Of a DNA stretch of 64,000 bases, positions 27,401 to 36,808 are shown piece after piece; position 1 is the stretch's first letter, and each line of letters begins with the position of its first letter. The translations under genes were made by a program, and so were the position numbers. Source of the DNA: a virus. The DNA lies in IMG/VR virus record IMGVR_UViG_3300023184_004167, positions 62,001 to 126,000 of that record; one strand, 5' to 3'. The notes beneath the pieces were generated by a model. That model was not told the origin of the DNA and made no database searches. It worked only from the letters and a program-made list of their open reading frames with translations.

Positions 27401-30400
27401 TTGATTTGATAATTTATATGGTGATAAATTTTCTCCTGTTCCAATTATTTCATTTAAATAAGATTCTGTGTCAGGTTTTACTATTTGTGTGTCATCAAAA
27501 TAACCATAGTTAGGTGCCGCCCAAAGTGTTCTCATTGAACCATTATAAACTGATGTATTTCCCGTTATTGAATAACCAGGAAGAACTGATTGAGCGGTTG
27601 TTAATGGTGGCACTGATGTAAATGTTACCAATGAATCAACAACTTGATTTTGTGAGCCCCCAAAAGAAGGGACAGTATAATACCCTGTATTACTTGGATT
27701 TGGTATTAAAACCGACCAAGTAACATATCTTAATGGAACATTATTTTGACTTATGTTTAAATTTGATTGTGTAAAGTTATATAACTTTACCCCCCCATTA
27801 ATTGTGTTTTGTATCTCTGCATCACTATATGTAGAATACAAATCAATCCCATTAAAAAAGTAATTAAAATCATTTATTAGTTTTGGATAAAACCCTGATT
27901 GTACATTAATCCCCGCAGAACTACTTGATTCAAGTTGAATTGTATTTCCCGTTTGTCCATTAAAATCTAAAGTATATATTTTACTTGGGTTGTTTGTTAT
28001 TGGGTCAAAACTTTTTTTATAATCAACACTTTTCCAAATTTTTGTTAAAAAGTCAGGGTTACCAGATTTTGATTGTTTGTATCTATACCAAATAGAACCT
28101 ATCTTTAAAATCCAAGCGTATGGTAATTTATGTATTGCACCAAATTTCTTCAAAGATGCAAACATATAATCAAGTTGATTTAACCCTGTTGATTCTGTTT
28201 TATATCTTTCCCTTAATGACATTAAAGGTAATGAGTTTATAAAAAGATATGCCGCTTCAACAAATGGTAATTCATTTTTATTTTTCATTTTAGCAACACC
28301 CTCAGAAATTGCATTTACAAAAAATGGTGTATTAAGAATAGAAGTTGTTGTTCTTATTGGTAATTTGCCCGACAACGCATTAAAAATTGTTGTTGTTTTA
28401 TTATTTGGGACATCAAAATAACAATATCCTTCCGTAGGTAAAAAAGACTTAGGAAATCTATTATAATAAAAATTAATTAGAAACCCAGATTGATTAGTTG
28501 ACGAATATGCCTGACTTAATGATAACGGGTTTTGTATATTATTATAAGAGAAATTAGTTACAGGTCTGGTTTGAGTATAGTTATTTAACTCAGTAAAATT
28601 AGAAATAATATCCCTTTGTTTATATATCTTTAACACTTTTGTTGTGTTATATGGATTACCAACACTAACATTATTATCAATAAGATTTGCTGTCGCCCAC
28701 GTAGAATTTGTAAACGGATATAAATCAGTTATGTTTGGTTCGTTTGTTTGTGTTGATTTAACAATGCTTTCCAACTTTGTGCTGTCAACATTTGTTGCCG
28801 GTTCTTTACCAATATCATCAACATTTAATATTGCAAAAGATTTTTTTGTATAACTTTCAATATATGATGTAACAAAAATGTCTTTAATGAAATCTATATA
28901 TGATTGTCCTGAACCATTATTTGATATTTCCTTTAAAAAAGTAACATAGTTAGCTGCAGTATATTTTAAATTCTTTAATTTAGTATTTAAATACGGATTA
29001 CTAACACCCAAAGATGTTAAAAGGTTTTTAGATTCTACCCTAATAATTAATTTAATTAACTCATTATACTCAGCATCACCATTTTTAAATCTACTTAAAT
29101 TATCATATCTAGAAGTCATAAATTGTCTTTCCCATATCTCATAAAAAAACTTAACTTCTTCTTTATTACTATAAGCAATATCCGATTGTGGAAATTCTAT
29201 TGCATTTATATTAATGAAATCTGTGAATTGTTGTATATTTGTATCATCTGATGAATTTGGTTCGGTATATTTTTGAGTTAACCCTTTAATGTATTCCTCA
29301 ATAAATTCTACCTCTGGCCATTTATCATACAAATAACCTTTTGTTAAATTAACAACTGTCGGGTCTCCAATATATTTTAATTGGTATTTTCCTTTTTTAT
29401 CATCCCCAAGTTGTTCAAAAAAGAATTGAGGCCAAGGATAAACAGGTGTTTGTAAAACACTAGTATTTGATGCGTTTTCTATTACATTTGGGACAACCAT
29501 CTTGGTGTCAGAACCTTGAACTGAAGACGGGTTATTTAATATTGCATTCTTTCTAACTATATCATATTTTACATCCCACGCCTTTGTATGTGTATCATCC
29601 AATAATCTAATAAACCCTTCTGCAGAAGCCATAATAACACCAACAATATTTCTAACGGTAGGAACAAATCCTATTCCTGTTTTTGAATCCCTTATTTTAT
29701 CGGCCAGTTGAGCAGAAAGTTTTGCCTCAGTTTCAGACAATACTTTACCTGCCTGAGCAACCATTGTTTGAACAATTTCATTAAATCTATTTGTTCCATC
29801 AAAAATATAAAAATATGGTTTTAAAAAAACCAAAACATTTGACGGATTGTCTTTATTAACAAATGGTGTTGGTCCACCAATTGTACCAAGAGCAGTTTTA
29901 AAACTACCTAAAGTTGCTGGTGTAAAAAGTTTAGTATATGATAATATTAATTCGTTAATCTGATTTAATGTTGGTTGAATTATTTGAGTTTGTTCTGCGG
30001 TTGTCCTTTCCCAATCAATATCCGCACTTGTTGTAATACCAGTCATATTAGTAACCGATATACCATTTGTTATTTTTGATGGTCCGTCTTTTCCTAATGT
30101 TGGGTTGCTGTCTAAAACCTCATTATAATCTTTTATAATACCTTCCAACGCAGTTTCTGCTGTAGGTTTTTCTGTGTCCAAAAACTCATTTTTATATGCG
30201 TAATACCTTTTTCCTGTATTTTTTTCAATAAATGGTTTTGGATTTAAATATTTCACAAACCAAGAATCAGAATCACCAATTACCTTTCCATACAACGCTT
30301 TTAATTTTTCTATATATGTTCTAATATTTGTTAATGGCTCAACATCACTTTTTGGAAAACTATCTATAATATTTTTTTCAAAGTTATCCAACTTTTTCAT

Positions 30401-31402
30401 TAGTTGTTGTAATGTAAGTTCTGGAAAATCTTTATCTATTAATCCCTTACTTTTATACTCACTATAAACTTCACGAATCTTTTGATACCCTCTTTCTGAA
30501 TACATTTGTTGCACAACCGCAGTTTTACTATTTGATGCGTTTGGTATATTTGCAGATTGTTGAGATGCCGCTGCCTGTTGACTGTCTGACGGCGCTTGAG
30601 AAGTATTTGAATTTGATATGTCAAATCTTGATGAAAACATATGGGGTGCCGCCAATAAATGACCCATAGAAATTTCATTCAAGATGTTAAACTTATAACC
30701 TTTTAGATTTAAAGTAATCTGATAATTACCACTCATTGAATTAAAACTCGCACTGAACTTTTCTAAATTGAGTTGATATCTTACCGCCTGTCCATAATAT
30801 CCTTTAATTGTTAAATAAAATGGGGGATATGGTAAATGAAAGAAAGCCGCATATGGAGAATTTTCTCCTAATTGAAATAATGCCCTCCCTTGAACATCTT
30901 CAAGTAATATTGTTACTGTTGGAATAAATGACCCAGATGTTTTAATATTAATACTTGTTATCCCTAATAAACCATTATCAATAGTTCCTTCTTTTCCGTC
31001 TGTAAGTGCTGTTAATTTTGTATACCCCTTATCCCCATTTGATGCTGGTATGTATTCAGATTGTGTTTGATTTGTACCCTTACCTTTTATTGAATTCTCA
31101 CCAGTTAATTCGTCATAATAATTTGTTGTGAGATAACCATCTTTTGTTGGATTAAGAAAATTAATTTTACCTATGGATACAGTTCTAATACTATCTGGAG
31201 AACTTCCAACCGCTAACTTTGTTCTAGGTAATAATTCCGCCTCAAGATTAGCAAACATAATTAAATTTTCATGGTCTACCAATCTCTCGGATATATTACC
31301 TTGACTATCTATAGTTTTGTTTGGGTCAACAATTATTATATTGTTATAATCAAACTCAGTATATACTTTTCCGCTTTTGTCTCCTTGGATGTTACCTACC
31401 AT
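24422..31402 (-). CDS. Giant baseplate hub protein
   Basis: A 2326-residue protein, the longest in the window. The N-terminal 270 residues (TVTILLEDVQGRALFQLGEN, PPFYLTIKGYYGQ, FNSMSGNYQITLNLKGYKF) look like a phage hub beta-domain. Near residues 1870-1935, YFNLRHVPMFNGPYLITDVSH followed by SPGQFQTTFNGTRQG resembles the end of gpD/gp27-type hub proteins, which form the trimeric centre of the baseplate. Then come a Cys-containing helical domain, a short Thr-Pro linker (TPTPTPSPLP) and a C-terminal beta-sandwich. No lysozyme motif is visible. It overlaps the gp53-like gene by 11 bases. T4 gp27 is 391 residues, so this is greatly enlarged. Confidence 0.6.
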   Translation of the reverse strand: MVGNIQGDKSGKVYTEFDYNNIIIVDPNKTIDSQGNISERLVDHENLIMFANLEAELLPRTKLAVGSSPDSIRTVSIGKINFLNPTKDGYLTTNYYDELTGENSIKGKGTNQTQSEYIPASNGDKGYTKLTALTDGKEGTIDNGLLGITSINIKTSGSFIPTVTILLEDVQGRALFQLGENSPYAAFFHLPYPPFYLTIKGYYGQAVRYQLNLEKFSASFNSMSGNYQITLNLKGYKFNILNEISMGHLLAAPHMFSSRFDISNSNTSQAPSDSQQAAASQQSANIPNASNSKTAVVQQMYSERGYQKIREVYSEYKSKGLIDKDFPELTLQQLMKKLDNFEKNIIDSFPKSDVEPLTNIRTYIEKLKALYGKVIGDSDSWFVKYLNPKPFIEKNTGKRYYAYKNEFLDTEKPTAETALEGIIKDYNEVLDSNPTLGKDGPSKITNGISVTNMTGITTSADIDWERTTAEQTQIIQPTLNQINELILSYTKLFTPATLGSFKTALGTIGGPTPFVNKDNPSNVLVFLKPYFYIFDGTNRFNEIVQTMVAQAGKVLSETEAKLSAQLADKIRDSKTGIGFVPTVRNIVGVIMASAEGFIRLLDDTHTKAWDVKYDIVRKNAILNNPSSVQGSDTKMVVPNVIENASNTSVLQTPVYPWPQFFFEQLGDDKKGKYQLKYIGDPTVVNLTKGYLYDKWPEVEFIEEYIKGLTQKYTEPNSSDDTNIQQFTDFININAIEFPQSDIAYSNKEEVKFFYEIWERQFMTSRYDNLSRFKNGDAEYNELIKLIIRVESKNLLTSLGVSNPYLNTKLKNLKYTAANYVTFLKEISNNGSGQSYIDFIKDIFVTSYIESYTKKSFAILNVDDIGKEPATNVDSTKLESIVKSTQTNEPNITDLYPFTNSTWATANLIDNNVSVGNPYNTTKVLKIYKQRDIISNFTELNNYTQTRPVTNFSYNNIQNPLSLSQAYSSTNQSGFLINFYYNRFPKSFLPTEGYCYFDVPNNKTTTIFNALSGKLPIRTTTSILNTPFFVNAISEGVAKMKNKNELPFVEAAYLFINSLPLMSLRERYKTESTGLNQLDYMFASLKKFGAIHKLPYAWILKIGSIWYRYKQSKSGNPDFLTKIWKSVDYKKSFDPITNNPSKIYTLDFNGQTGNTIQLESSSSAGINVQSGFYPKLINDFNYFFNGIDLYSTYSDAEIQNTINGGVKLYNFTQSNLNISQNNVPLRYVTWSVLIPNPSNTGYYTVPSFGGSQNQVVDSLVTFTSVPPLTTAQSVLPGYSITGNTSVYNGSMRTLWAAPNYGYFDDTQIVKPDTESYLNEIIGTGENLSPYKLSNQNKYTKIEELFSVFEKEILDTFEIEFLNFSKSEDNVTATPATKLNYGQSTGDNTIVFKNFQMLFKNLMVINAPQQGVTNETYFLSSINNQLDNFSSVLLKFLQYDVIFKYGNPSNYNRFIFDSFLSHSTFKSTANIGLALQQTAQLVNSGGLATPKIFEPYSQGSLPSVNGTTTLTQSMANYPNEWKQLELSVGFSTIPELQYKNTGSYITDFFIDNNIKFTQDNIISLSPLIKMYATQKLETPTLTSTQFNTALNTYLGVCNKLQNDTLEGILTAVKNQLPNYQEVPEKVIDSKVDGQQSKVDLYEAFKALNDKWIAGGDYKSKTFFEDILFLDRASRNIGDTLLLDIFTLKDLLNEKNLNLTTSVYTFIGGLLIHNNFTIMNLPAYVNFYNYQVKDGVESPIPGGGSSDFANNMWGTFTTVDYTNAGPKMVCFFVGRPASYVDLPESKNFLFRSDGIQLEKNSGNPLSEDPKGKKDYAKSNKCVGFTVDIGIRNQNVFSSFNVSQENGQGTAESTSTLMNMINQASGRETATQNVSLYNYYAQRSYGCQVISLGNAMIQPTMYFNLRHVPMFNGPYLITDVSHVISPGQFQTTFNGTRQGVFDLPAIDTFLQSINKNLLTKLEKAVLNGGEEKTNVVNNNLSNSTNATINANNTKAAENSCTTKVNQIYIDAKFESSGATESVINQKDLANKIKKATTDSNLQAIIYALCYIRTFKDNVFRGFNNNLAMITLVDNKYKTTYPTFFSKYYSCVNSEIQNGTQSLPIASFKDIDTFIGFMVSRLTPLVTKISSNIGIGQFYMCEWEDDNQIIPVSNYLATDKIPIFVLSRLDDGLKNAEKNGIIISNFNALLYGSNNAKMTPTPTPSPLPIVLPPTTNIFTIERITSNGNDNRIVVTISTNVGLWKIVSIRFNLASNSPCGGDGGALTSKISDQKWFMTPYQDALDSCSLRAQVSPGTYSFIYTVYADPILQNGQPDTTRQQKTTIITSNVII

Positions 31403-31715
31403 AGTAATAAAAATGATTATTTAATGCTCCTTTATAGTCTTGTAAAGAAGGTAGTAAAGGGAATGGGATAATCAACATAGCCCCGTCAGGAATATAATTC
31501 TCAAGTCCTCCGTATTGTGGGTTTGCTTGTAATATTAACCAACCAAAGAATGGCGTTCCGTAAGATTCTTGTGAAATTTTATCTAACCTACTTTTTCCTA
31601 CCTTATAAATGTATACTTTATCTGTTGTTTTTTGAGGTACTTGCACAAAAGGAACAACGGTTTGTTGCCCATTTATTAAAAAAGTACTATATCTATTATA
31701 ATATTGTAGTGCCAT
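31392..31715 (-). CDS. LysM-like baseplate protein (gp53 / tail protein X type)
   Basis: A 107-residue protein with a LysM-like core: DKISQESYGTPFFGWLILQANPQ, then IPDGAMLIIPFPL, the 'D-x-I-x-x-x-x-YG-x-x-W-x-x-I-x-x-x-N-P....I-x-x-G-x-x-L-x-I-P' pattern. Such modules occur in T4 gp53 (baseplate wedge) and in P2 gpX/tail protein X, which link the hub to the tube or wedge. Its ATG overlaps the stop of the 1678-residue gene by one base and its end overlaps the hub gene by 11 bases, consistent with coordinated hub assembly. Confidence 0.72.
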   Translation of the reverse strand: MALQYYNRYSTFLINGQQTVVPFVQVPQKTTDKVYIYKVGKSRLDKISQESYGTPFFGWLILQANPQYGGLENYIPDGAMLIIPFPLLPSLQDYKGALNNHFYYYGR

Positions 31716-34700
31716 TAGTTTAATTTTACTTTACATACAAGAATACCACTACTTGTTTGGTTTGACCAATCAGAAAAACTAGGGTATTGGTTAGTTGAAT
31801 TTCCTAACGCCTTTATTAATTCTTCTCTTCTTTTTTTAAATGGTGATTCACTTTGTCTATCAACATTTGTGTTATAAGTAAATTCATATTTTTTTATTTT
31901 TGCACCAGTAAATGGTGTAAAAATTAAATAATTTTTTAATTGGTTTTTTTCCATTTCAGTAAAAAAACTTTGTGTTATTGCATTTTCATTAACAAATAAT
32001 GTTTTTGCCGATGGGCTTTGTGTTGCATCTATTTTCCAATACGCATCAAATTGTGTTCCAATATCACTATCCCCACCCGCAAATAAAGACGGATTACTTA
32101 ATAAGTTTCCAATAATTTGTTGTTTAAATGTTGTATACTTTACATCATCAATAACATCTTGATTTAAGATAAAATAGCTTCTTTGAAAAGAAACATCTTT
32201 AAATTTTATTTCTCTTGAAAAAGGTACAAATACTTTATCTTCAGGAATTTTTTCAAATCCATAAACTAATACTCCATTATAATCTGTTGCTAAATGTTTA
32301 AATGTAATTTTTGTTTGGATTACTGTATTAAATTGTGTTATTGCACTAGCAATTTTAATTGAGTCTCCAGTAAGTTCCCGCAATGTGTCAGGATAAGTTG
32401 TGTCATTAACTTTAGTTGTTGGTAACGTAACATAAAGTTTAACAAAAGAATTTTTTTGTTGTAATCCATCAGTTCCTGAAACATTTTGTTGTCCAAAAGT
32501 TATTGCATTGTTTTTTGCAATATTTGTTATAAGATTTTGTTCTTGTATTACTAAGTCTTGTGTTAATTTAGTTAATGCACTCTGATAATTTGATTTCTTA
32601 GCTTTTATATAAGTTTTATAATTATCTTTAATTGTTTTTATTGCTTTTGATGTAAAATTTTTAGGATGTAGAGTAGTTCCTTTTATAAACTGAATAAATC
32701 CTTCTGTATCACTATCAATATCATTTATAAAATCATTAAAAATTTTATCCACACTTTGTTCAACATTTTTGGGTTTTCCGAAAAGTTTTGTTTTATCAGA
32801 TTTAGTATATAGAAACGCTCCATCAGTATAATTTCTTTCTTTATTCCATACTTGTCTAACAGCATTATTATACTGACTAACAACTTCTTTATTCTTATTA
32901 AAAATAGTTGTAAAATAGTTTTGTGTAGATAATAAGAAACCATTCATATACCCTTGATAATTTATAAATCCTGTTTCCCCTGATTGGGTTGTTGTTGCGG
33001 ATGTAATAACACCAATTGTTTGCCCATTTGATTGCCCATTATTATTTTGAACTTGGTTAACTGTTGGTGGTGGTACTTGTATATTAAAATAATCTAAAAA
33101 TTCTTTATCTAAAACTTTGTAACTAGTATCTGTAACATCCGCCCTATCGTCATACATCTCAGTATTAGCATAATAGTTAAATGTTAACGCATTCTGTAAT
33201 TTATCAACCGCTCCTGATAATCCCTGTCCTCCAACAAATTTAAACGACATTGTTATATTCGCAATCATAGGTTGAATACCAATTCCTTCAGGATTAATAT
33301 CTAAATTTTCATATGTTAGACCCAAACTATCAGGTATTATTTTGGTATGGAAAAAATCTCCGACACGTAAAATTAAGACAGGAGGTGTTCCAAACGCAGT
33401 ATTTGTTGCGTTATTATATTGTAAAGCACCATTTTTTTGAGTCACCGGTATTGTGTCACCAGGTCTTAAACATTGTTGTAAAAAAGTTAATCTTGAGTTT
33501 AGTCCTTCGGGTGTTGTTGAGTGAAAAGCGGGGTTAAAGAACTTTAATTTTTCTCTTAAATTGTCATACACCATCGGTGTCTCTTCTTTAATAGTTTCAA
33601 AATAATCACACTCAGATAGAAGTGAACGTAAAACTCTTTTTGTTATATTATCTCTTATTACTGTCTTTGTTACTTCTTCAGGTACTTGTGTAGTTTCTGT
33701 ATAATTTTCAGGTACATCAACATCTTGAGTTACTTTAGTACTTGCTTTTCCTTCAACGGTTGTTTTAGTATCTGGCGCAGATAGGGTACTAGTATCAATC
33801 TTTAATAAATAAGCCCTTCTACAAGCCATTGCCTTTGTTGTGTAAATATCGTGAGAACCAACAGCTCCTGTTTCTCCATTCTCATCACTACAAGAGTAAG
33901 AATTACTTGATTGCCATTGTCCTCCTGTATATTGTTGTACTTGTGCTCGGTCTATCTCCCCTTTGGGGACCTGGTTAAATAGTAATTTGTTATTTTTTAC
34001 GTGATTTTTAGTGTGAACATTTTCAGTAAAATAGGTTATTAATGAACCAATTCTTCTTTTAGATAACTCAACATTATATGTTTGTGACGCCGGAGCAGAA
34101 CAACTTGACGCTATTGTTAAACTAATTGTACCTTTATTTTCAGAATTAGATAATAATTTATCAATTTCTATCGCCAATTTATCCATATCTTGATAATTCG
34201 GTGTAATTACATTATTAAAGAAAGTATTTGATTCACTATTATGTGCAACATATCCTGCAACATTACTTGGTGCTGTATATCTAGCATATTCTATTGTATA
34301 GTTTTGAGTGTTGTTTCCTGGTTTTGGATAATCATTTCCAAAATAAACTCCTTTATTATTAAAGTCGTCAAGTGTTTTTATTGGTGTTTTGGTAGATGTA
34401 AAGGTATTGGGGGTTGCGTCTTCACCAGTTGTTACACTTTGTTTTACATATCTCATTCTTTCTGTTGAGACATCTCTATTCTGAATTTCTTTTTGTATTT
34501 CAAATAAATCATTTGGATTTACTGTATAGTATTTTTTTGCCAAATCATATAAATCATACTTTCTACATCCCGCAAAGAAAGATTCTAAGATACTATCAAT
34601 TCTAACTTTGTTAGTTTCATTTGCCAAAACTTTATTAACAATAAGATTTAAAACAGATGGATGGTCAACAACAATTTTCCAAGTTAAACTTCCCGTTCTA

Positions 34701-36751
34701 CTTGTATTGTTATAAGTATAAACAGGTTCAGGTCTTCCTAAAAAATCAGTGCTTTTCCAATTAGCACTTGATGTTTCATTAAAGGTTAACCCATATGGTG
34801 GAAACCACATAACTCTACCCCCATTTGGACCTCTTTCACATACAGGTAAATCAGTTACAGTATAACCAGGTCTATTTGATGTTCTCCAAGCCAAATTTTC
34901 TATTGAGAACATATACTTTTTAGCATACTCCCCATTTACCCCTCCCATCACTAAATTAGTTGAATCTTGTCCTCCCTCTCTTTTATTGGGATACATATTC
35001 AAATTATATGTCTTATCTAAAACGGAATAACTAAATCTTCTTCCTTCCGTTGTCATCCCATCAGTTTTTTGTAAATCATTGTATTGGAGATATGGTGTAT
35101 CTTTTGCAAAAACTCTGCAATATTCAGCCCCTTTCTCTTGTCCTATATCACCGACATAGGTTAATACTCTAGAACCCTTTGTAAGTTCTCTATAACCATC
35201 GTGAAACACTTTGCTGACTTGGTCAATAGCATTACCCACATGCTGTAATCTTTTACCTCCTTGAGGTTGACTATTGATTAATCTTTGTGTGTCATCTAAT
35301 ATTGAACCTGTCTTAAACGCAATGTTTGTAGATTCTGTTGGAGCGTATGATGATTCTTTAAAATCTGAATCTTCTTTTACAATCTCCCCACCTACACCTA
35401 CTTTTTTACCTGCATTGTTTTTATACTTTGGTGAAACCCAAGTAAGTCCTCCCTCAACGCCGCCACCATCACTATATGTTGGACCGTTAGCGGCTAATCT
35501 AATCTCTTTACTAGGTCCCTCATATAATTGAGCCAATTCAACCGGACCAAATACAGGTGATTGAATTTCTTTACCAAACTCATTTACAGGTAATGATTTA
35601 CTTGGTGAGAATATTCTTGAAGGTTCTGAAGTTGTTGAACCAATATAATAATTACTATTATTAGTTTGGGTTCCAACAATTGCTCCCGCCAATCTATCAA
35701 ATATGTTTCTATCGTACCCCGGTTTATATCTATTATAATCAAGATTACCAAATAATCTTGATTTTTGTCCAGCACCTGTATTGTTTAAAAATAATTGTGA
35801 ACCATTTTTACCCGTTCCTAAAAGTGTTGATAAAATTTGTCCTACTGCTGTCTGTCCCGCAGTATTATTATAAGCATTTTGTAATTGTTGTATTGTTGTT
35901 GGTTGTCCAGGATTAATACTTGCATCAAAGTATGAACCCGGTATTGGTGATACGGGTATTGTACTTCCCGCTAATCTTAACGCAAAGTCAGCGGCAGCAA
36001 TAATAGGATTAGAAGGTACGGTAATTTGATAGTTAGGTTGAATTAAAGGTATTTGTCCTGTAACCAATCCTAACACATCTGTTCCACTATTTGCATTTAA
36101 TATATTTGCCCTTCCTACTGTTTGTCTTCTTATTTCTCTAGCAATCCTTTCTTGAAACTCAACTCTTAAAACTTTGGCACCTAACCGAGCAATAAACGAA
36201 TCTTGACTTAAAAGTCCATTACTACCTCCTGGGTTGGGAGATAAAAGAATCGCAGCCGGACTATAAAAAGATGCAACAAAAGTTGTTGGATAAGGTTGAG
36301 CGTTTCCTGTTCTTCCTTGATTTATCTGTAATATTTCTAAACTTGAGAAATTTACCGCTGAATCTATAACACTATTTCCCGCACCATTACCATAAGCATT
36401 AAGTATTTTCCAATGTGGTGCTTCTTGATATGCTTCTTGTATTAAATTGGCGTCTTGTACACCATATTCCCCTTCATTTGAGTTTGTGTTTTGTAATGTA
36501 TTTGGGTCTCTTACTTGTTCATATCCTCCATCAGCACCATATTGGTTTAATGGATATAATCTATTTGCAAATGTTGGTTGGTCAATTAAGTCATCAGGAC
36601 TATCTATTACGCTATAATTAGATTGAATTATTTCAAAATTAATTGGGGGCGTCGCCCTATTTGGTGACTTAGCATAAGGTGCCAAGTTCCTAACCATTAG
36701 TCTATTTCTAAAAGTTTCTGTTGAAGGGAAGTCTAACGGACTATTAGCCAT
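31715..36751 (-). CDS. Large baseplate/tail protein with OmpA-like segment
   Basis: A 1678-residue structural protein between tape measure and LysM-like protein. Around residues 650-750, FLGRPEPVYTYNNTSRTGSLTWKIVVDHPSVLN resembles the tail-tube initiator or baseplate proteins of T4-like phages. Around residues 870-930, ISLTIASSCSAPASQTYN followed by LSKRRIGSLITYF fits the OmpA-type peptidoglycan-binding fold (beta-strand, then the 'N-x-x-LS-x-x-R' helix). The N-terminus (LDFPSTETFRNRLMVRNLAPY) looks like an assembly peptide. TATTTAT lies 16 bases upstream. Assignment to a specific T4 gene (48 or 54) is unsafe. Confidence 0.6.
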   Translation of the reverse strand: MANSPLDFPSTETFRNRLMVRNLAPYAKSPNRATPPINFEIIQSNYSVIDSPDDLIDQPTFANRLYPLNQYGADGGYEQVRDPNTLQNTNSNEGEYGVQDANLIQEAYQEAPHWKILNAYGNGAGNSVIDSAVNFSSLEILQINQGRTGNAQPYPTTFVASFYSPAAILLSPNPGGSNGLLSQDSFIARLGAKVLRVEFQERIAREIRRQTVGRANILNANSGTDVLGLVTGQIPLIQPNYQITVPSNPIIAAADFALRLAGSTIPVSPIPGSYFDASINPGQPTTIQQLQNAYNNTAGQTAVGQILSTLLGTGKNGSQLFLNNTGAGQKSRLFGNLDYNRYKPGYDRNIFDRLAGAIVGTQTNNSNYYIGSTTSEPSRIFSPSKSLPVNEFGKEIQSPVFGPVELAQLYEGPSKEIRLAANGPTYSDGGGVEGGLTWVSPKYKNNAGKKVGVGGEIVKEDSDFKESSYAPTESTNIAFKTGSILDDTQRLINSQPQGGKRLQHVGNAIDQVSKVFHDGYRELTKGSRVLTYVGDIGQEKGAEYCRVFAKDTPYLQYNDLQKTDGMTTEGRRFSYSVLDKTYNLNMYPNKREGGQDSTNLVMGGVNGEYAKKYMFSIENLAWRTSNRPGYTVTDLPVCERGPNGGRVMWFPPYGLTFNETSSANWKSTDFLGRPEPVYTYNNTSRTGSLTWKIVVDHPSVLNLIVNKVLANETNKVRIDSILESFFAGCRKYDLYDLAKKYYTVNPNDLFEIQKEIQNRDVSTERMRYVKQSVTTGEDATPNTFTSTKTPIKTLDDFNNKGVYFGNDYPKPGNNTQNYTIEYARYTAPSNVAGYVAHNSESNTFFNNVITPNYQDMDKLAIEIDKLLSNSENKGTISLTIASSCSAPASQTYNVELSKRRIGSLITYFTENVHTKNHVKNNKLLFNQVPKGEIDRAQVQQYTGGQWQSSNSYSCSDENGETGAVGSHDIYTTKAMACRRAYLLKIDTSTLSAPDTKTTVEGKASTKVTQDVDVPENYTETTQVPEEVTKTVIRDNITKRVLRSLLSECDYFETIKEETPMVYDNLREKLKFFNPAFHSTTPEGLNSRLTFLQQCLRPGDTIPVTQKNGALQYNNATNTAFGTPPVLILRVGDFFHTKIIPDSLGLTYENLDINPEGIGIQPMIANITMSFKFVGGQGLSGAVDKLQNALTFNYYANTEMYDDRADVTDTSYKVLDKEFLDYFNIQVPPPTVNQVQNNNGQSNGQTIGVITSATTTQSGETGFINYQGYMNGFLLSTQNYFTTIFNKNKEVVSQYNNAVRQVWNKERNYTDGAFLYTKSDKTKLFGKPKNVEQSVDKIFNDFINDIDSDTEGFIQFIKGTTLHPKNFTSKAIKTIKDNYKTYIKAKKSNYQSALTKLTQDLVIQEQNLITNIAKNNAITFGQQNVSGTDGLQQKNSFVKLYVTLPTTKVNDTTYPDTLRELTGDSIKIASAITQFNTVIQTKITFKHLATDYNGVLVYGFEKIPEDKVFVPFSREIKFKDVSFQRSYFILNQDVIDDVKYTTFKQQIIGNLLSNPSLFAGGDSDIGTQFDAYWKIDATQSPSAKTLFVNENAITQSFFTEMEKNQLKNYLIFTPFTGAKIKKYEFTYNTNVDRQSESPFKKRREELIKALGNSTNQYPSFSDWSNQTSSGILVCKVKLN

Positions 36752-36766
36752 TTAATCTATTTTAAT

Positions 36767-36773
36767 ATAAATA
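36767..36773 (-). promoter_or_regulatory. TATTTAT promoter-like element
   Basis: CCTATTTATATTAAAATAG, 16 bases upstream of the ATG of the 1678-residue gene, just past the tape measure stop. Confidence 0.45.
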
Positions 36774-36808
36774 GGTTGTTCTATTTTTTTTATTCTTATT
36801 GTGGTATT

